Positions 1 to 11,788 of a stretch of DNA of 64,000 bases are shown here, one piece after another. Each line of letters starts with the position of its first letter. The stretch's first letter is position 1. The position numbers and the translations under genes were made by a program. The notes beneath the pieces were generated by a model that made no database searches, was not told where the DNA came from, and saw nothing but the letters and a program-made list of their open reading frames with translations. Origin of the DNA: Neisseria meningitidis (GTDB lineage Bacteria > Pseudomonadota > Gammaproteobacteria > Burkholderiales > Neisseriaceae); contig NZ_LR134525.1 in the NCBI RefSeq assembly GCF_900638555.1, positions 1,302,001 to 1,366,000 of the forward strand, in the 5' to 3' direction.

Positions 1-254
1 AGCTTCAAGACTGGCACGACAGCACGGTTTACGAAATCTACCACCACTGGCGGCACCGCTATCCAAAAGGCGTGTTTGAAAACCGCGAACACCTCTTCTC
101 TGCCGAAATCCCGCGTGATACGCCCATCACCCTGCAACCCGAAGAACACGTCTCCTACGGTTGGTTCGATATGGAAGAAGCGGCGGAAAAAGTGTTTTCC
201 TCGTCCAACAGGTGCGCGATTCTGGAACTGGGCAGGTTTTTGGGCAAACGGTAA
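1..254 (+). CDS. nudB: Dihydroneopterin triphosphate pyrophosphatase, 3' part
   Basis: The gene enters from the left edge, and 83 codons plus the stop are visible (first full codon at 3). The visible part resembles the second half of the Nudix enzyme NudB, which removes pyrophosphate from dihydroneopterin triphosphate in folate synthesis. The family pattern of a histidine/arginine-rich HWRHRYPKGV stretch, then an ENREHLF strand and the EEHVSYGWFDMEEA segment near the end is present. The Nudix box GX5EX7REUXEEXGU must lie upstream and cannot be checked. It precedes ppa by about 100 bases with a DUS between. The family is fairly sure and the exact substrate is inferred from NudB likeness. Confidence 0.8.
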   Translation, partial: LQDWHDSTVYEIYHHWRHRYPKGVFENREHLFSAEIPRDTPITLQPEEHVSYGWFDMEEAAEKVFSSSNRCAILELGRFLGKR

Positions 255-355
255 CACGCGCCCGTACACCCTTTCAGACGGCATCGGGCGCATTTCCAGC
301 CGGACGTTTGTGCTATACTTTCAAACTTCAAACTTTCCCAAATAAAGGAAACCAA

Positions 356-889
356 ATGGCAGACTTCAACCAAATCCTGACCACCGGCGACGTGGACGGC
401 GGCATCATCAACGTCGTCAACGAAATCCCCGCCGGCAGCAACCACAAAATCGAGTGGAACCGCAAACTCGCCGCATTCCAACTCGACCGCGTCGAACCCG
501 CCATCTTCGCCAAACCGACCAACTACGGCTTCATTCCCCAAACTTTGGACGAAGACGGCGACGAATTGGACGTGCTGCTCGTTACCGAACAACCTCTGGC
601 AACCGGCGTATTCTTGGAAGCGCGCGTTATCGGCGTGATGAAATTCGTTGACGACGGCGAAGTAGACGACAAAATCGTCTGCGTTCCTGCCGACGACCGC
701 AACAACGGCAACGCCTACAAAACTTTGTCCGATTTGCCGCAACAGCTCATCAAACAAATCGAGTTCCACTTCAACCATTACAAAGACCTGAAAAAAGCAG
801 GTACGACCAAAGTCGAATCTTGGGGCGATGCGGAAGAAGCGAAAAAAGTCATCAAAGAATCCATCGAACGTTGGAACAAACAGGCATAA
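356..889 (+). CDS. ppa: Inorganic pyrophosphatase
   Basis: The 177-residue cytoplasmic enzyme hydrolyses pyrophosphate to phosphate and so drives biosynthetic reactions forward. Length and sequence match family I prokaryotic pyrophosphatases. The metal-binding signature is visible as DEDGDELDVLL near residue 65, with further acidic residues in the FVDDGEVDDKIVCVP segment. The reading frame is open further upstream, but the ATG at 356 follows AAAGGAAACCAA, a good ribosome binding site, and begins the usual MADFNQIL start. A DUS inverted repeat terminator follows. Essential housekeeping gene; the identification is secure. Confidence 0.97.
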   Translation: MADFNQILTTGDVDGGIINVVNEIPAGSNHKIEWNRKLAAFQLDRVEPAIFAKPTNYGFIPQTLDEDGDELDVLLVTEQPLATGVFLEARVIGVMKFVDDGEVDDKIVCVPADDRNNGNAYKTLSDLPQQLIKQIEFHFNHYKDLKKAGTTKVESWGDAEEAKKVIKESIERWNKQA

Positions 890-897
890 CGCCCGCC

Positions 898-931
898 ATG
901 CCGTCTGAACGCCCCTTCAGACGGCATTTTT
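898..931 (+). terminator. DUS inverted-repeat terminator after ppa
   Basis: ATGCCGTCTGAA and its exact reverse complement TTCAGACGGCAT are separated by six bases and followed by a run of T. This is the usual neisserial arrangement in which paired uptake sequences serve as a rho-independent terminator. Confidence 0.9.
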
Positions 932-996
932 CCAAGCTCTAGGGAATACCGTCCCAATCGGATATAATCCGAACATACCGTTTCCGACCGAACGCC

Positions 997-1230
997 ATGA
1001 ACCGCCGAAAAATCTATCTGTTGTCTGTTGCCCTCTTCACACTGGCATTTATGCTGCTCGTCCTCTTTGGTGCTTATCTGCTGACCGTCGGCAGCAAAGC
1101 CTTCGCCGTCGCCTCCTTCCTTTTTGCATTCGGCGCGCTGTTCGGGCAAATCGGCGCACTCGCCCTCTACCTGCGGCACAAATCCCTACGCGCCGCCCCA
1201 TCTTCATCACAGGGAAACCGCTATGTCTGA
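997..1230 (+). CDS. Small two-helix membrane protein
   Basis: The predicted 77-residue protein has two clear hydrophobic segments, about residues 7-29 and 36-58, with a positively charged start (MNRRK) and a basic tail, suggesting a small inner-membrane protein. Its end overlaps the rdgB start at 1223 by eight bases, so the two genes are probably translationally coupled. I do not recognise a family. The distance from the ppa terminator leaves room for a promoter near 950-990 (for example TATAAT-like TATAATCC at 962). The reading frame is convincing from hydrophobic pattern and overlap; the function is unknown. Confidence 0.65.
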   Translation: MNRRKIYLLSVALFTLAFMLLVLFGAYLLTVGSKAFAVASFLFAFGALFGQIGALALYLRHKSLRAAPSSSQGNRYV

Positions 1231-1822
1231 AAAACCGGAAAAAATCGTTTTGGCAAGCGGTAATGTCGGCAAGCTCGAAGAGTTCGGCAACCTATTCAAA
1301 CCTTACGGCATCACCGTATTGCCGCAATCCGAGTTCGGCATACCCGAATGTCCGGAACCCTATTCCACCTTTGTCGAAAACGCGCTGGCAAAAGCACGCC
1401 ATGCTGCCGAATACAGCGGGCTGCCCGCACTCGCCGACGACAGCGGCATCTGTGCCGCCGCCCTAAACGGCGCACCGGGCATACATTCCGCACGTTACGC
1501 GGGCGACCATCCCAAATCCGATACCGCCAACAACCTGAAACTTGCCGCCGAACTTGTCGGCAAAGCCGACAAAAGCTGTTGCTACGTCTGCGTATTGGTT
1601 TTTGTCCGCCATAAAGACGACCCGCGTCCGATTATCGCCGAGGGCGTATGGCACGGACAATGGAACGGCGTTCCCGCCGGTGAAAACGGTTTCGGTTACG
1701 ACCCGTATTTTTATCTGCCCGGACACGGCAAAACCGCCGCCGAATTGGATTCGGAGGTCAAAAACCGCGAAAGCCACCGCGCGCAGGCACTTGCCGAACT
1801 CTTACGCAAACTCGCCCTTTAA
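1223..1822 (+). CDS. rdgB: dITP/XTP pyrophosphatase (HAM1 family)
   Basis: The 199-residue enzyme hydrolyses non-canonical purine nucleoside triphosphates (dITP, XTP, ITP) to monophosphates, keeping them out of DNA and RNA. The HAM1 signature is visible: ASGNVGKLEEF at the start, EPYSTFVENALAKARHAAE, the catalytic LADDSGICAAALNGAPGIHSAR region and the GENGFGYDPYF segment. The ATG at 1223 follows AGGGAAACC, which fits a ribosome binding site and gives the normal family length; the open frame continues upstream but without similarity. It lies between a small membrane protein and galU. Confidence 0.95.
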   Translation: MSEKPEKIVLASGNVGKLEEFGNLFKPYGITVLPQSEFGIPECPEPYSTFVENALAKARHAAEYSGLPALADDSGICAAALNGAPGIHSARYAGDHPKSDTANNLKLAAELVGKADKSCCYVCVLVFVRHKDDPRPIIAEGVWHGQWNGVPAGENGFGYDPYFYLPGHGKTAAELDSEVKNRESHRAQALAELLRKLAL

Positions 1823-1849
1823 ACATCAAAACAATACAAAGGAAAAAGA

Positions 1850-2719
1850 ATGAAACCCATACGGAAAGCCGTCTTCCCCGTCGCAGGGATGGGAACACGC
1901 TTCCTGCCCGCCACCAAGGCCAGCCCGAAAGAAATGCTGCCCATCGTCGACAAGCCGCTGATCCAATACGCCGTAGAAGAAGCCGTGGAAGCCGGCTGCA
2001 CGGAAATGGTGTTTGTTACCGGACGCAACAAACGCAGCATCGAAGACCATTTCGACAAGGCATACGAACTCGAAACCGAGTTGGAAATGCGTCATAAAGA
2101 TAAACTTCTGGAACACGTCCGCAACATCCTGCCGCCTCATATTACCTGCCTCTACATCCGCCAAGCCGAAGCACTGGGGCTCGGACACGCCGTCTTGTGC
2201 GCCCGCGCCGCCATCGGCGATGAACCCTTCGCCGTGATTTTGGCTGACGACTTAATCGATGCCCAAAAAGGCGCGCTCAAACAAATGGTCGAAGTGTACG
2301 AACGCAGCGGCAACAGCATTTTGGGCGTAGAAACTGTCGAACCGTCGCAAACCGGCTCATACGGCATCGTCGAAACCGAACAGCTCAAACAGTTCCAACG
2401 CATTACCGGCATTGTCGAAAAACCCAAGCCCGAAGACGCGCCCTCCAACCTTGCCGTCGTCGGACGCTACATCCTTACCCCGCGCATTTTCGACTTACTG
2501 ACCGGACTGCCGCGCGGCGCGGGCAACGAAATCCAGCTTACAGACGGCATCGCCAAGCTGCTCGATCACGAATTTGTCCTAGCGCACCCCTTTGAAGGCA
2601 CGCGCTACGACTGCGGCAGCAAACTGGGCTATCTGGAAGCCACCGTCGCCTACGGCCTGAAACACCCCGAAACCGGCGAACCCTTCCGCCGCCTTTTGGA
2701 AAAATACCGTACCGAATAA
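1850..2719 (+). CDS. galU: UTP-glucose-1-phosphate uridylyltransferase
   Basis: GalU makes UDP-glucose from UTP and glucose-1-phosphate, which feeds lipooligosaccharide and other sugar nucleotide pathways. The 289-residue protein has the nucleotidyltransferase signature [19 protein letters not shown] near residues 14-32, a [10 protein letters not shown] substrate loop, and a C-terminal [13 protein letters not shown] region. AAGGAAAAAGAATG gives a strong ribosome binding site 27 bases after rdgB, so co-transcription is likely. Length is typical of the bacterial family. Confidence 0.96.
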   Translation: MKPIRKAVFPVAGMGTRFLPATKASPKEMLPIVDKPLIQYAVEEAVEAGCTEMVFVTGRNKRSIEDHFDKAYELETELEMRHKDKLLEHVRNILPPHITCLYIRQAEALGLGHAVLCARAAIGDEPFAVILADDLIDAQKGALKQMVEVYERSGNSILGVETVEPSQTGSYGIVETEQLKQFQRITGIVEKPKPEDAPSNLAVVGRYILTPRIFDLLTGLPRGAGNEIQLTDGIAKLLDHEFVLAHPFEGTRYDCGSKLGYLEATVAYGLKHPETGEPFRRLLEKYRTE

Positions 2720-2737
2720 CCCCATCAAGGAATCCTT

Positions 2738-4114
2738 ATGCACGACAAAACCTGGTCCGGACGTTTCAACGAACCCGTTTCCGAACTCGTCAAACAATAC
2801 ACCGCCTCCATCGGTTTCGACCGACGCCTTGCCGAATGGGACATCCAAGGCTCGCTTGCCCACGCGCAAATGCTGAAAGAAACCGGCGTGTTGGACGAAG
2901 GCGATTTGGCGGACATCCGTCGGGGCATGGCGGAAATCCTCGAAGAAATCCGCAGCGGCAAAATCGAATGGTCGTCCGATTTGGAAGATGTCCACATGAA
3001 CATCGAACGCCGCCTGACCGACAAAATCGGCGATGCAGGCAAACGCCTGCACACCGGCCGCAGCCGCAACGACCAAGTCGCCACCGACATCCGCCTTTGG
3101 CTGCGCGACCAGATTACCGTTATCCAAAGCCTGATTCAAAGCCTTCAGACGGCATTGCTGGATTTGGCGGAACAAAACGCCGAAACCGTCATGCCCGGCT
3201 TTACCCACCTGCAAGTCGCCCAGCCCGTCAGCTTCGGACACCATATGCTCGCCTACGTCGAAATGCTCGGCCGCGATAACGAACGGATGGCGGACTGCCG
3301 CCGCCGCGTCAACCGTATGCCGCTCGGCGCAGCCGCCCTTGCCGGTACGACCTACCCGATTCGGCGCGAAATTACCGCCGAATTACTGGGTTTCGAGCAA
3401 ATCTGCCAAAACTCGCTCGATGCCGTATCCGACCGCGATTTTGCCGTCGAGTTCACCGCCGCCGCCTCGCTGATTATGGTTCACCTGAGCCGCCTGTCCG
3501 AAGAATTGATTTTGTGGATGAGTCCGCGTTTCGGCTTTATCGACATCGCCGACCGTTTCTGCACAGGTTCGTCCATCATGCCGCAGAAGAAAAATCCCGA
3601 CGTGCCCGAACTCGTGCGCGGCAAATCCGGCCGCGTCATCGGACACCTTATCGGTCTGATTACCCTGATGAAATCCCAACCCTTGGCGTACAACAAAGAC
3701 AATCAGGAAGACAAAGAACCCTTGTTCGACACCGCCGACACGCTTATCGACACGTTGCGGATTTACGCCGATATGATGCGCGGCGTAACCGTCAAACCCG
3801 ACAATATGCGCGCCGCCGTGATGCAGGGCTTCGCTACCGCCACCGATTTGGCAGATTACTTGGTAAAAAAAGGCATGCCTTTCCGCGATGCCCACGAAGT
3901 CGTCGCCCAAGCCGTGCGCCATGCTGATGAAGCCGGCGTCGATTTGAGCGAACTGCCGCTCGAAGTCTTACAAGGTTTCAGCGATTTGATTGCCGACGAC
4001 GTTTACGGCGTGCTGACACCCGAAGGCAGCTTAAACGCGCGCAACCACTTGGGCGGTAGCGCGCCTGAACAAGTCCGTTTCCAAGTCAAACGCTGGCGGG
4101 AAATGTCAGCTTAA
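2738..4114 (+). CDS. argH: Argininosuccinate lyase
   Basis: ArgH splits argininosuccinate into arginine and fumarate, the last step of arginine synthesis. The 458-residue protein is full length for the fumarase/aspartase superfamily and carries the signature [19 protein letters not shown] near residue 280, with [13 protein letters not shown] near residue 105. It begins 18 bases after galU and ends in front of a DUS inverted-repeat terminator. An internal DUS (TTCAGACGGCAT at about 3144) is tolerated within the reading frame. Confidence 0.97.
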   Translation: MHDKTWSGRFNEPVSELVKQYTASIGFDRRLAEWDIQGSLAHAQMLKETGVLDEGDLADIRRGMAEILEEIRSGKIEWSSDLEDVHMNIERRLTDKIGDAGKRLHTGRSRNDQVATDIRLWLRDQITVIQSLIQSLQTALLDLAEQNAETVMPGFTHLQVAQPVSFGHHMLAYVEMLGRDNERMADCRRRVNRMPLGAAALAGTTYPIRREITAELLGFEQICQNSLDAVSDRDFAVEFTAAASLIMVHLSRLSEELILWMSPRFGFIDIADRFCTGSSIMPQKKNPDVPELVRGKSGRVIGHLIGLITLMKSQPLAYNKDNQEDKEPLFDTADTLIDTLRIYADMMRGVTVKPDNMRAAVMQGFATATDLADYLVKKGMPFRDAHEVVAQAVRHADEAGVDLSELPLEVLQGFSDLIADDVYGVLTPEGSLNARNHLGGSAPEQVRFQVKRWREMSA

Positions 4115-4120
4115 CCCCCG

Positions 4121-4155
4121 ATGCCGTCTGAAGAAATGTTCAGACGGCATTTTTA
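4121..4155 (+). terminator. DUS inverted-repeat terminator after argH
   Basis: ATGCCGTCTGAA at 4121 and TTCAGACGGCAT at 4139 form a 12-bp stem with a short loop, followed by TTTTT. It closes the rdgB-galU-argH transcription unit. Confidence 0.9.
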
Positions 4156-4170
4156 AAAGACAAGAACACC

Positions 4171-4640
4171 ATGACCGATACGGATACCCAAGCCGACCGC
4201 TTCGAACAGATGATGTGGCAGGCGGTAGACAAACTTTTTGAACAGCATGACGGCAAACTCGAAAGCATGGACGGACGTGAACAGGAGCTGGTTTTGATTT
4301 GGCGGGCGGAAGCCGACATCGGCAACGGCGGCATACTGCAATTTGTCTGCAATTGGGGTTTTCCCGCCGCCGAAAAGACTTGTTCCGTTCTGAAAAAATC
4401 GGCGCGATACACAGCGCAATGCTGATCCATCGGGCGGCAGACGCATTGAGAAAAGAAATCCGCCACCTCCAATCGGAAGGTAAAAACCTGAAAGAAATGT
4501 GGGATATAACAAAACATCTCGACAACAAAACCGCCTCACTGCCGAACAGTCTGGATGAACAATATTGGCAAGACCCCGACAAACTGTATCTGCCGGGATG
4601 GCAATACTATTCCGGCAACCCTGTTCAGACGCTGTTTTAA
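4171..4640 (+). pseudogene. DUF4375/DMP19-like protein, frameshifted
   Basis: Two overlapping frames together encode one 156-residue acidic protein. The first frame (from the ATG at 4171) includes WRAEADIGNGGILQFVCNWG, which resembles the NGG-x-x-QF core of the DUF4375/DMP19 family, to which the meningococcal DNA mimic DMP19 belongs. It runs out shortly after residue 76 (VLKK). The second frame continues it with IGAIHSAMLIHRAADALRKE and ends at 4640. The switch lies at a run of six A at 4393-4398; seven A would restore one continuous frame of 157 codons including stop. The family assignment is tentative. The break is visible directly and could be a slippage event, a fixed mutation or a sequencing error. 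Confidence 0.6.
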
Positions 4641-4784
4641 AGAGAGGGGTTCTCAAGCATTCCGACAAATCAAAATGCCGCCTTTACCCACATTCCGCCA
4701 CGCATTGCCCGCCGCTTCCGCCTTACGGGCGCGATGCACGGAAAAAATACAAGTCAGAACAAACAATAACCGGATCGGATAATA

Positions 4785-4850
4785 ACAAATTTAAAAAATA
4801 ATTATTTGCATTTATAAAGAAGAAGGAATACACTACACACCGTTATGTTT
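4785..4850 (+). promoter_or_regulatory. fbp promoter with probable Fur site
   Basis: The AT-rich stretch before fbpA contains AAAATAATTATTTGCATT, which resembles the 19-bp Fur box (alternating ATAAT/ATTAT), followed by TTTATAAAG as a possible -10. fbpA is known to be iron-repressed through Fur in Neisseria. The exact operator bounds are my inference. Confidence 0.55.
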
Positions 4851-4878
4851 TAACAAGGTGTACACTCTCATTCATTAG

Positions 4879-5886
<1,008 letters not shown>

Positions 5887-5903
5887 GCCGTTTTCGGATT
5901 GTC

Positions 5904-5937
5904 AAACGGGTGGACATTTATACTGTCCGCCCGTTTT
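5904..5937 (+). terminator. fbpA-fbpB intergenic stem-loop
   Basis: AAACGGGTGGACA (5904-5916) pairs with TGTCCGCCCGTTT (5924-5936) around a seven-base loop, a 13-bp stem with one G-U pair, and TTTT lies in its right arm. It sits a few bases before the fbpB start and probably acts as a partial terminator or 3' stabiliser that lowers fbpBC relative to fbpA. Confidence 0.75.
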
Positions 5938-5941
5938 GCCG

Positions 5942-7471
5942 ATGAAAAACACTATGTCTCCTAAAAAAATACCCATTTGGCTTACCGGCCTCATCCTACT
6001 GATTGCCCTACCGCTTACCCTGCCTTTTTTATATGTCGCTATGCGTTCGTGGCAGGTCGGCATCAACCGCGCCGTCGAACTGTTGTTCCGCCCGCGTATG
6101 TGGGATTTGCTCTCCAACACCTTGACGATGATGGCGGGCGTTACCCTGATTTCCATTGTTTTGGGCATTGCCTGCGCCCTTTTGTTCCAACGTTACCGCT
6201 TCTTCGGCAAAACCTTTTTTCAGACGGCAATCACCCTGCCTTTGTGCATCCCCGCATTTGTCAGCTGTTTCACCTGGATCAGCCTGACCTTCCGTGTCGA
6301 AGGCTTTTGGGGGACAGTGATGATTATGAGCCTGTCCTCGTTCCCGCTCGCCTACCTGCCCGTCGAGGCGGCACTCAAACGCATCAGCCTGTCTTACGAA
6401 GAAGTCAGCCTGTCCTTGGGCAAAAGCCGCCTGCAAACCTTTTTTTCCGCCATCCTCCCCCAGCTCAAACCCGCCATCGGCAGCAGCGTGTTACTGATTG
6501 CCCTGCATATGTTGGTCGAATTTGGCGCGGTATCCATTTTGAACTACCCCACTTTTACCACCGCCATTTTCCAAGAATACGAAATGTCCTACAACAACAA
6601 TACCGCCGCCCTGCTTTCCGCTGTTTTAATGGCGGTGTGCGGCATCGTCGTATTTGGAGAAAGCATATTTCGCGGCAAAGCCAAGATTTACCACAGCGGC
6701 AAAGGCGTTGCCCGTCCTTATCCCGTCAAAACCCTCAAACTGCCCGGTCAGATCGGCGCGATTGTTTTTTTAAGCAGCTTGTTGACTTTGGGCATTATTA
6801 TCCCCTTTGGCGTATTGATACATTGGATGATGGTCGGCACTTCCGGCACATTCGCGCTCGTATCCGTATTTGATGCCTTTATCCGTTCCTTAAGCGTATC
6901 GGCTTTAGGTGCGATTTTGACTATATTATGTGCCTTGCCCCTTGTTTGGGCATCGGTTCGCTATCGCAATTTTTTAACCGTTTGGATAGACAGGCTGCCG
7001 TTTTTACTGCACGCCGTCCCCGGTTTGGTTATCGCCCTATCCTTGGTTTATTTCAGCATCAACTACACCCCTGCCGTTTACCAAACCTTTATCGTCGTCA
7101 TCCTTGCCTATTTCATGCTTTACCTGCCGATGGCGCAAACCACCCTGAGGACTTCCTTGGAACAACTCCCAAAAGGGATGGAACAGGTCGGCGCAACATT
7201 GGGGCGCGGACACTTCTTTATTTTCAGGACGTTGGTACTGCCGTCCATCCTGCCCGGCATTACCGCCGCATTCGCACTCGTCTTCCTCAAACTGATGAAA
7301 GAGCTGACCGCCACCCTGCTGCTGACCACCGACGATGTCCACACACTCTCCACCGCCGTTTGGGAATACACATCGGACGCACAATACGCCGCCGCCACCC
7401 CTTACGCGCTGATGCTGGTATTATTTTCCGGCATCCCCGTATTCCTGCTGAAGAAATACGCCTTCAAATAA
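5942..7471 (+). CDS. fbpB: Iron(III) ABC transporter permease
   Basis: FbpB is the inner-membrane channel for Fe3+ delivered by FbpA. The protein of about 509 residues is a tandem fusion of two permease halves, each with about six hydrophobic segments. Each half has a binding-protein-dependent EAA loop, visible as EEVSLSLGKSRLQTFF near residue 155 and EQVGATLGRGHFFIFR near residue 415. The ATG at 5942 is used here; an in-frame ATG at 5954 is possible. It lies immediately after the stem-loop and is followed by fbpC after 20 bases. Confidence 0.94.
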   Translation: MKNTMSPKKIPIWLTGLILLIALPLTLPFLYVAMRSWQVGINRAVELLFRPRMWDLLSNTLTMMAGVTLISIVLGIACALLFQRYRFFGKTFFQTAITLPLCIPAFVSCFTWISLTFRVEGFWGTVMIMSLSSFPLAYLPVEAALKRISLSYEEVSLSLGKSRLQTFFSAILPQLKPAIGSSVLLIALHMLVEFGAVSILNYPTFTTAIFQEYEMSYNNNTAALLSAVLMAVCGIVVFGESIFRGKAKIYHSGKGVARPYPVKTLKLPGQIGAIVFLSSLLTLGIIIPFGVLIHWMMVGTSGTFALVSVFDAFIRSLSVSALGAILTILCALPLVWASVRYRNFLTVWIDRLPFLLHAVPGLVIALSLVYFSINYTPAVYQTFIVVILAYFMLYLPMAQTTLRTSLEQLPKGMEQVGATLGRGHFFIFRTLVLPSILPGITAAFALVFLKLMKELTATLLLTTDDVHTLSTAVWEYTSDAQYAAATPYALMLVLFSGIPVFLLKKYAFK

Positions 7472-7479
7472 CAGCTTGA

Positions 7480-8550
<1,071 letters not shown>

Positions 8551-8734
8551 AAGGCGGCAGCATCCACAAACCTGCGGATATTTATCTTGTTGGAAACAGA
8601 ATTTGTTTGCTATATTCAACCTGCGCGCCTCAAGCCAAACACGGCACGCACGGCACGCAGGCAGCCGTTTCTGCCTATATGCCGCCCCTTCCAACCACAT
8701 ATGCCGCACACCGCAGCATACGAAAGGATATATC

Positions 8735-10237
8735 ATGGCAAAAGTACTCATCGTACCCGTATCTGCCGGACTGGACGCCTCCGCCGTCGCACAAGCCTTT
8801 GCAAAAGCACTGGACGCACAAATTTTCCAAGCCGTTGACGCAACCGCCGAAACCCTGCTCGCGCAAGGCAAAAGCGACGACTGGTTCGACGCACTGGTCG
8901 GCAAAGTTGCCGCACTCGATGCCGCCAACCTCGTCATCGAAGGCATCGCGCCCGATGCCGACAAAATCTACCTCGCAGGCAAAAACGTCGAACTGGCATT
9001 GTCCCTTGACGCGGCAGCCGTCTTCGCCGTCCGTTCCGACAACGCCGATGCCGACGAACTGGCAAATCGGGTGAACCTTGCCAAACAGTTCTTCGCCGCC
9101 GCGCCGGGCGTATTGGAAGGTTTTGTCGTGGACGGCGCGGCAGCCTCCGTTGCCGAAGCGGCAGCCGAAAAAACCGGCCTGACCTTCTTCGGTTCGAGCG
9201 ACGCGCTGAAAGACGTATCCGTATTGGCAGGCCGCGAAGCAAAACGCCTGTCGCCGGCGCAATTCCGCTACAACCTGATCGACTTCGCCCGCCAAGCCGA
9301 CAAACGCATCGTCCTGCCTGAAGGCGCAGAACCCCGCACCGTCCAAGCCGCCGCCATCTGCCACGAAAAAGGCATTGCCCGCTGCGTCCTGCTTGCCAAA
9401 CGCGAAGAAGTCGAAGCCGTTGCCAAAGAACGCGGTATCAGCCTGCCCGACTCTTTGGAAATCATCGATCCCGCCTCATTGGTCGAACAATACGTCGGAC
9501 CGATGTGCGAACTGCGCAAATCCAAAGGCCTGACACCCGAAGACGCGCGCAAGCAACTGCAAGACACCGTGGTACTCGGTACGATGATGATGGCGCAAAA
9601 TGATGTGGACGGTTTGGTATCCGGTGCGGTTCACACCACCGCCAACACCATCCGCCCCGCTTTGCAACTGATTAAAACCGCACCGGGCGCAAGCCTCGTG
9701 TCCAGCGTATTCTTTATGCTGCTGCCCAACCAAGTCCTCGTCTTCGGCGACTGCGCGGTTAATCCGAACCCGACCGCGCAACAGCTTGCCGACATCGCCA
9801 TCCAGTCTGCCGATTCCGCAAAAGCCTTCGGCATCGACCCGAAAGTGGCGATGATTTCCTACTCCACCGTCAACTCCGGCAGCGGCCCCGATGTCGATAC
9901 CGTCATCGAAGCAACCAAACTTGCCCGGGAAAAACGCCCCGACCTCGCCATCGACGGCCCGCTGCAATATGATGCGGCAACCGTGCCGGGCGTGGGCAAA
10001 TCCAAAGCTCCGGGCAGCCCGGTGGCAGGACAGGCAACCGTTTTGGTCTTCCCCGACCTGAACACCGGCAACTGCACCTATAAAGCCGTCCAACGCAGTG
10101 CCAACGTCTTAAGCGTCGGCCCGCTGCTGCAAGGCCTGCGCAAACCGGTCAACGACCTGTCGCGCGGCGCGCTGGTGGAAGACATCGTGTTCACCATCGC
10201 CCTGACTGCCGTTCAGGCAAAACAAATGGAAGGCTGA
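8735..10237 (+). CDS. pta: Phosphate acetyltransferase
   Basis: Pta interconverts acetyl-CoA and acetyl-phosphate in the acetate overflow pathway. The 500-residue protein has a C-terminal PTA domain (about residues 180-495) with the family segments [20 protein letters not shown] and [17 protein letters not shown]. The N-terminal ~170 residues ([15 protein letters not shown]) resemble only part of the longer regulatory half of the 714-residue E. coli enzyme, so this is a shortened form. The ATG at 8735 follows GAAAGGATATATC; the frame is open far upstream but without coding likeness. Confidence 0.95.
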   Translation: MAKVLIVPVSAGLDASAVAQAFAKALDAQIFQAVDATAETLLAQGKSDDWFDALVGKVAALDAANLVIEGIAPDADKIYLAGKNVELALSLDAAAVFAVRSDNADADELANRVNLAKQFFAAAPGVLEGFVVDGAAASVAEAAAEKTGLTFFGSSDALKDVSVLAGREAKRLSPAQFRYNLIDFARQADKRIVLPEGAEPRTVQAAAICHEKGIARCVLLAKREEVEAVAKERGISLPDSLEIIDPASLVEQYVGPMCELRKSKGLTPEDARKQLQDTVVLGTMMMAQNDVDGLVSGAVHTTANTIRPALQLIKTAPGASLVSSVFFMLLPNQVLVFGDCAVNPNPTAQQLADIAIQSADSAKAFGIDPKVAMISYSTVNSGSGPDVDTVIEATKLAREKRPDLAIDGPLQYDAATVPGVGKSKAPGSPVAGQATVLVFPDLNTGNCTYKAVQRSANVLSVGPLLQGLRKPVNDLSRGALVEDIVFTIALTAVQAKQMEG

Positions 10238-10263
10238 CAAACGGCTTTCCGGGTTTAAACCCT

Positions 10264-10306
10264 ATGCCGTCTGAAGACAGACTCCCGTTTTCAGACGGCA
10301 TTTTTA
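10264..10306 (+). terminator. DUS inverted-repeat terminator after pta
   Basis: ATGCCGTCTGAA (10264) and TTCAGACGGCAT (10290) form a 12-bp stem followed by five T. It separates pta from the his cluster. Confidence 0.9.
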
Positions 10307-10367
10307 TCAGCACGGCACATTTGTTTGTTAAAATCGCAGCCATATTGCAAAAAAAGAGGAGGAAGCC

Positions 10368-11006
10368 ATGCAAATCGCCATTATCGATTACGGTATGGGC
10401 AACCTGCATTCCGTATTGAAATCCGTCCGGACGGCGGGGCAGCTTGCCGGAAAAAATACCGAAATCTTTTTAAGCGGCGACCCCGACCGCGTGTCCCGCG
10501 CCGACAAAGTCATTTTTCCCGGTCAGGGCGCGATGCCCGACTGTATGGCGGCATTAAAACGCGGCGGCCTGGACGAGGCAGTCAAAGATGCCTTAAAAAA
10601 CAAACCCTTTTTCGGAATCTGCGTCGGCGCGCAACTTTTATTCGACCACAGTGAAGAAGGAAACACCGACGGCTTGGGCTGGTTCGGCGGCAAAGTCAGA
10701 CGCTTTGAGCGCGACCTCCGCGACCCGCAGGGATGCCGTCTGAAAGTCCCGCATATGGGCTGGAACACCGTGCGCCAAACCCAAAACCACCCGCTGTTTA
10801 AAGATATTCCCCAAGACACGCGTTTTTACTTCGTCCACAGCTACTATTTCGCCCCCGAAAATCCCGAAACCATATTGGGCGAAAGCGACTACCCGTCCCC
10901 GTTTGCCTGCATCGTCGGCAAAGACAACGTATTCGCCACGCAATTTCACACCGAAAAAAGCCACGATGCCGGGCTGACGATGTTGAAAAACTTTTTAAAC
11001 TGGTAA
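10368..11006 (+). CDS. hisH: Imidazole glycerol phosphate synthase glutaminase subunit
   Basis: HisH releases ammonia from glutamine and passes it to HisF in histidine synthesis. The 212-residue class I glutamine amidotransferase shows the nucleophile cysteine in [10 protein letters not shown] near residue 85 and the catalytic histidine/glutamate in [10 protein letters not shown] near residue 195. AAAGAGGAGGAAGCC gives a very strong ribosome binding site. It is the first gene of hisH-hisA-hisF-hisI, all closely spaced. Confidence 0.96.
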   Translation: MQIAIIDYGMGNLHSVLKSVRTAGQLAGKNTEIFLSGDPDRVSRADKVIFPGQGAMPDCMAALKRGGLDEAVKDALKNKPFFGICVGAQLLFDHSEEGNTDGLGWFGGKVRRFERDLRDPQGCRLKVPHMGWNTVRQTQNHPLFKDIPQDTRFYFVHSYYFAPENPETILGESDYPSPFACIVGKDNVFATQFHTEKSHDAGLTMLKNFLNW

Positions 11007-11038
11007 GCCGGACACGGCCCCGCACAAGGAGAAAAATT

Positions 11039-11776
11039 ATGCTGCTGATACCCGCCATCGATTTGAAAGAAGGACGCTGCGTCCGCCTGAGACAAGGGCT
11101 GATGGAAGAGGCGACCGTCTTTTCCGATTCGCCCGCCGAAACCGCACTGCACTGGTTCAAACAAGGCGCGCGCCGCCTGCATCTGGTAGATTTGAACGGC
11201 GCGTTTGCCGGCGTTCCGCAAAACCTGCCCGCCATCAAAGACATCCTTGCCGCCGTCGCCAAAGACATCCCCGTACAGCTCGGCGGCGGCATACGCGATT
11301 TGAAAACCATCGGACAATATTTGGATTTGGGTCTGAACGACGTGATTATCGGCACGGCGGCGGTCAAAAACCCCGACTTCGTGCGCGAGGCGTGCAAAGC
11401 CTTCCCCGGCAGGATTATTGTCGGGCTGGATGCCAAAGACGGTATGGCCGCCATCGACGGCTGGGCAACCGTAACCGGGCATCATGTAATTGATTTGGCA
11501 AAACGCTTTGAAGACGACGGCGTCAACAGCATCATCTACACCGACATCGGGCGCGACGGTATGATGAGCGGCGTGAACATCGACGCGACGGTCAAACTCG
11601 CCCAAGCCGTCCGCATTCCCGTCATCGCCTCCGGCGGACTGACCGGCTTGGACGACATCCGCGCCCTGTGTGCCGCCGAAAAACATGGCGTAGCAGGCGC
11701 GATTACCGGCCGCGCGATTTACGAGGGCAGCATCGATTTTGCCCAAGCGCAGCAACTGGCAGATTCCCTCGACTAA
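11039..11776 (+). CDS. hisA: ProFAR isomerase
   Basis: HisA carries out the Amadori rearrangement of ProFAR to PRFAR in histidine synthesis. The 245-residue protein is a TIM barrel with the paired phosphate-binding halves typical of HisA/His[16 protein letters not shown] at the start with the catalytic Asp, [11 protein letters not shown] in the first half and [10 protein letters not shown] in the second. AAGGAGAAAAATT precedes the ATG. It is the second gene of the his cluster. Confidence 0.96.
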   Translation: MLLIPAIDLKEGRCVRLRQGLMEEATVFSDSPAETALHWFKQGARRLHLVDLNGAFAGVPQNLPAIKDILAAVAKDIPVQLGGGIRDLKTIGQYLDLGLNDVIIGTAAVKNPDFVREACKAFPGRIIVGLDAKDGMAAIDGWATVTGHHVIDLAKRFEDDGVNSIIYTDIGRDGMMSGVNIDATVKLAQAVRIPVIASGGLTGLDDIRALCAAEKHGVAGAITGRAIYEGSIDFAQAQQLADSLD

Positions 11777-11788
11777 AGGCATCCGATT

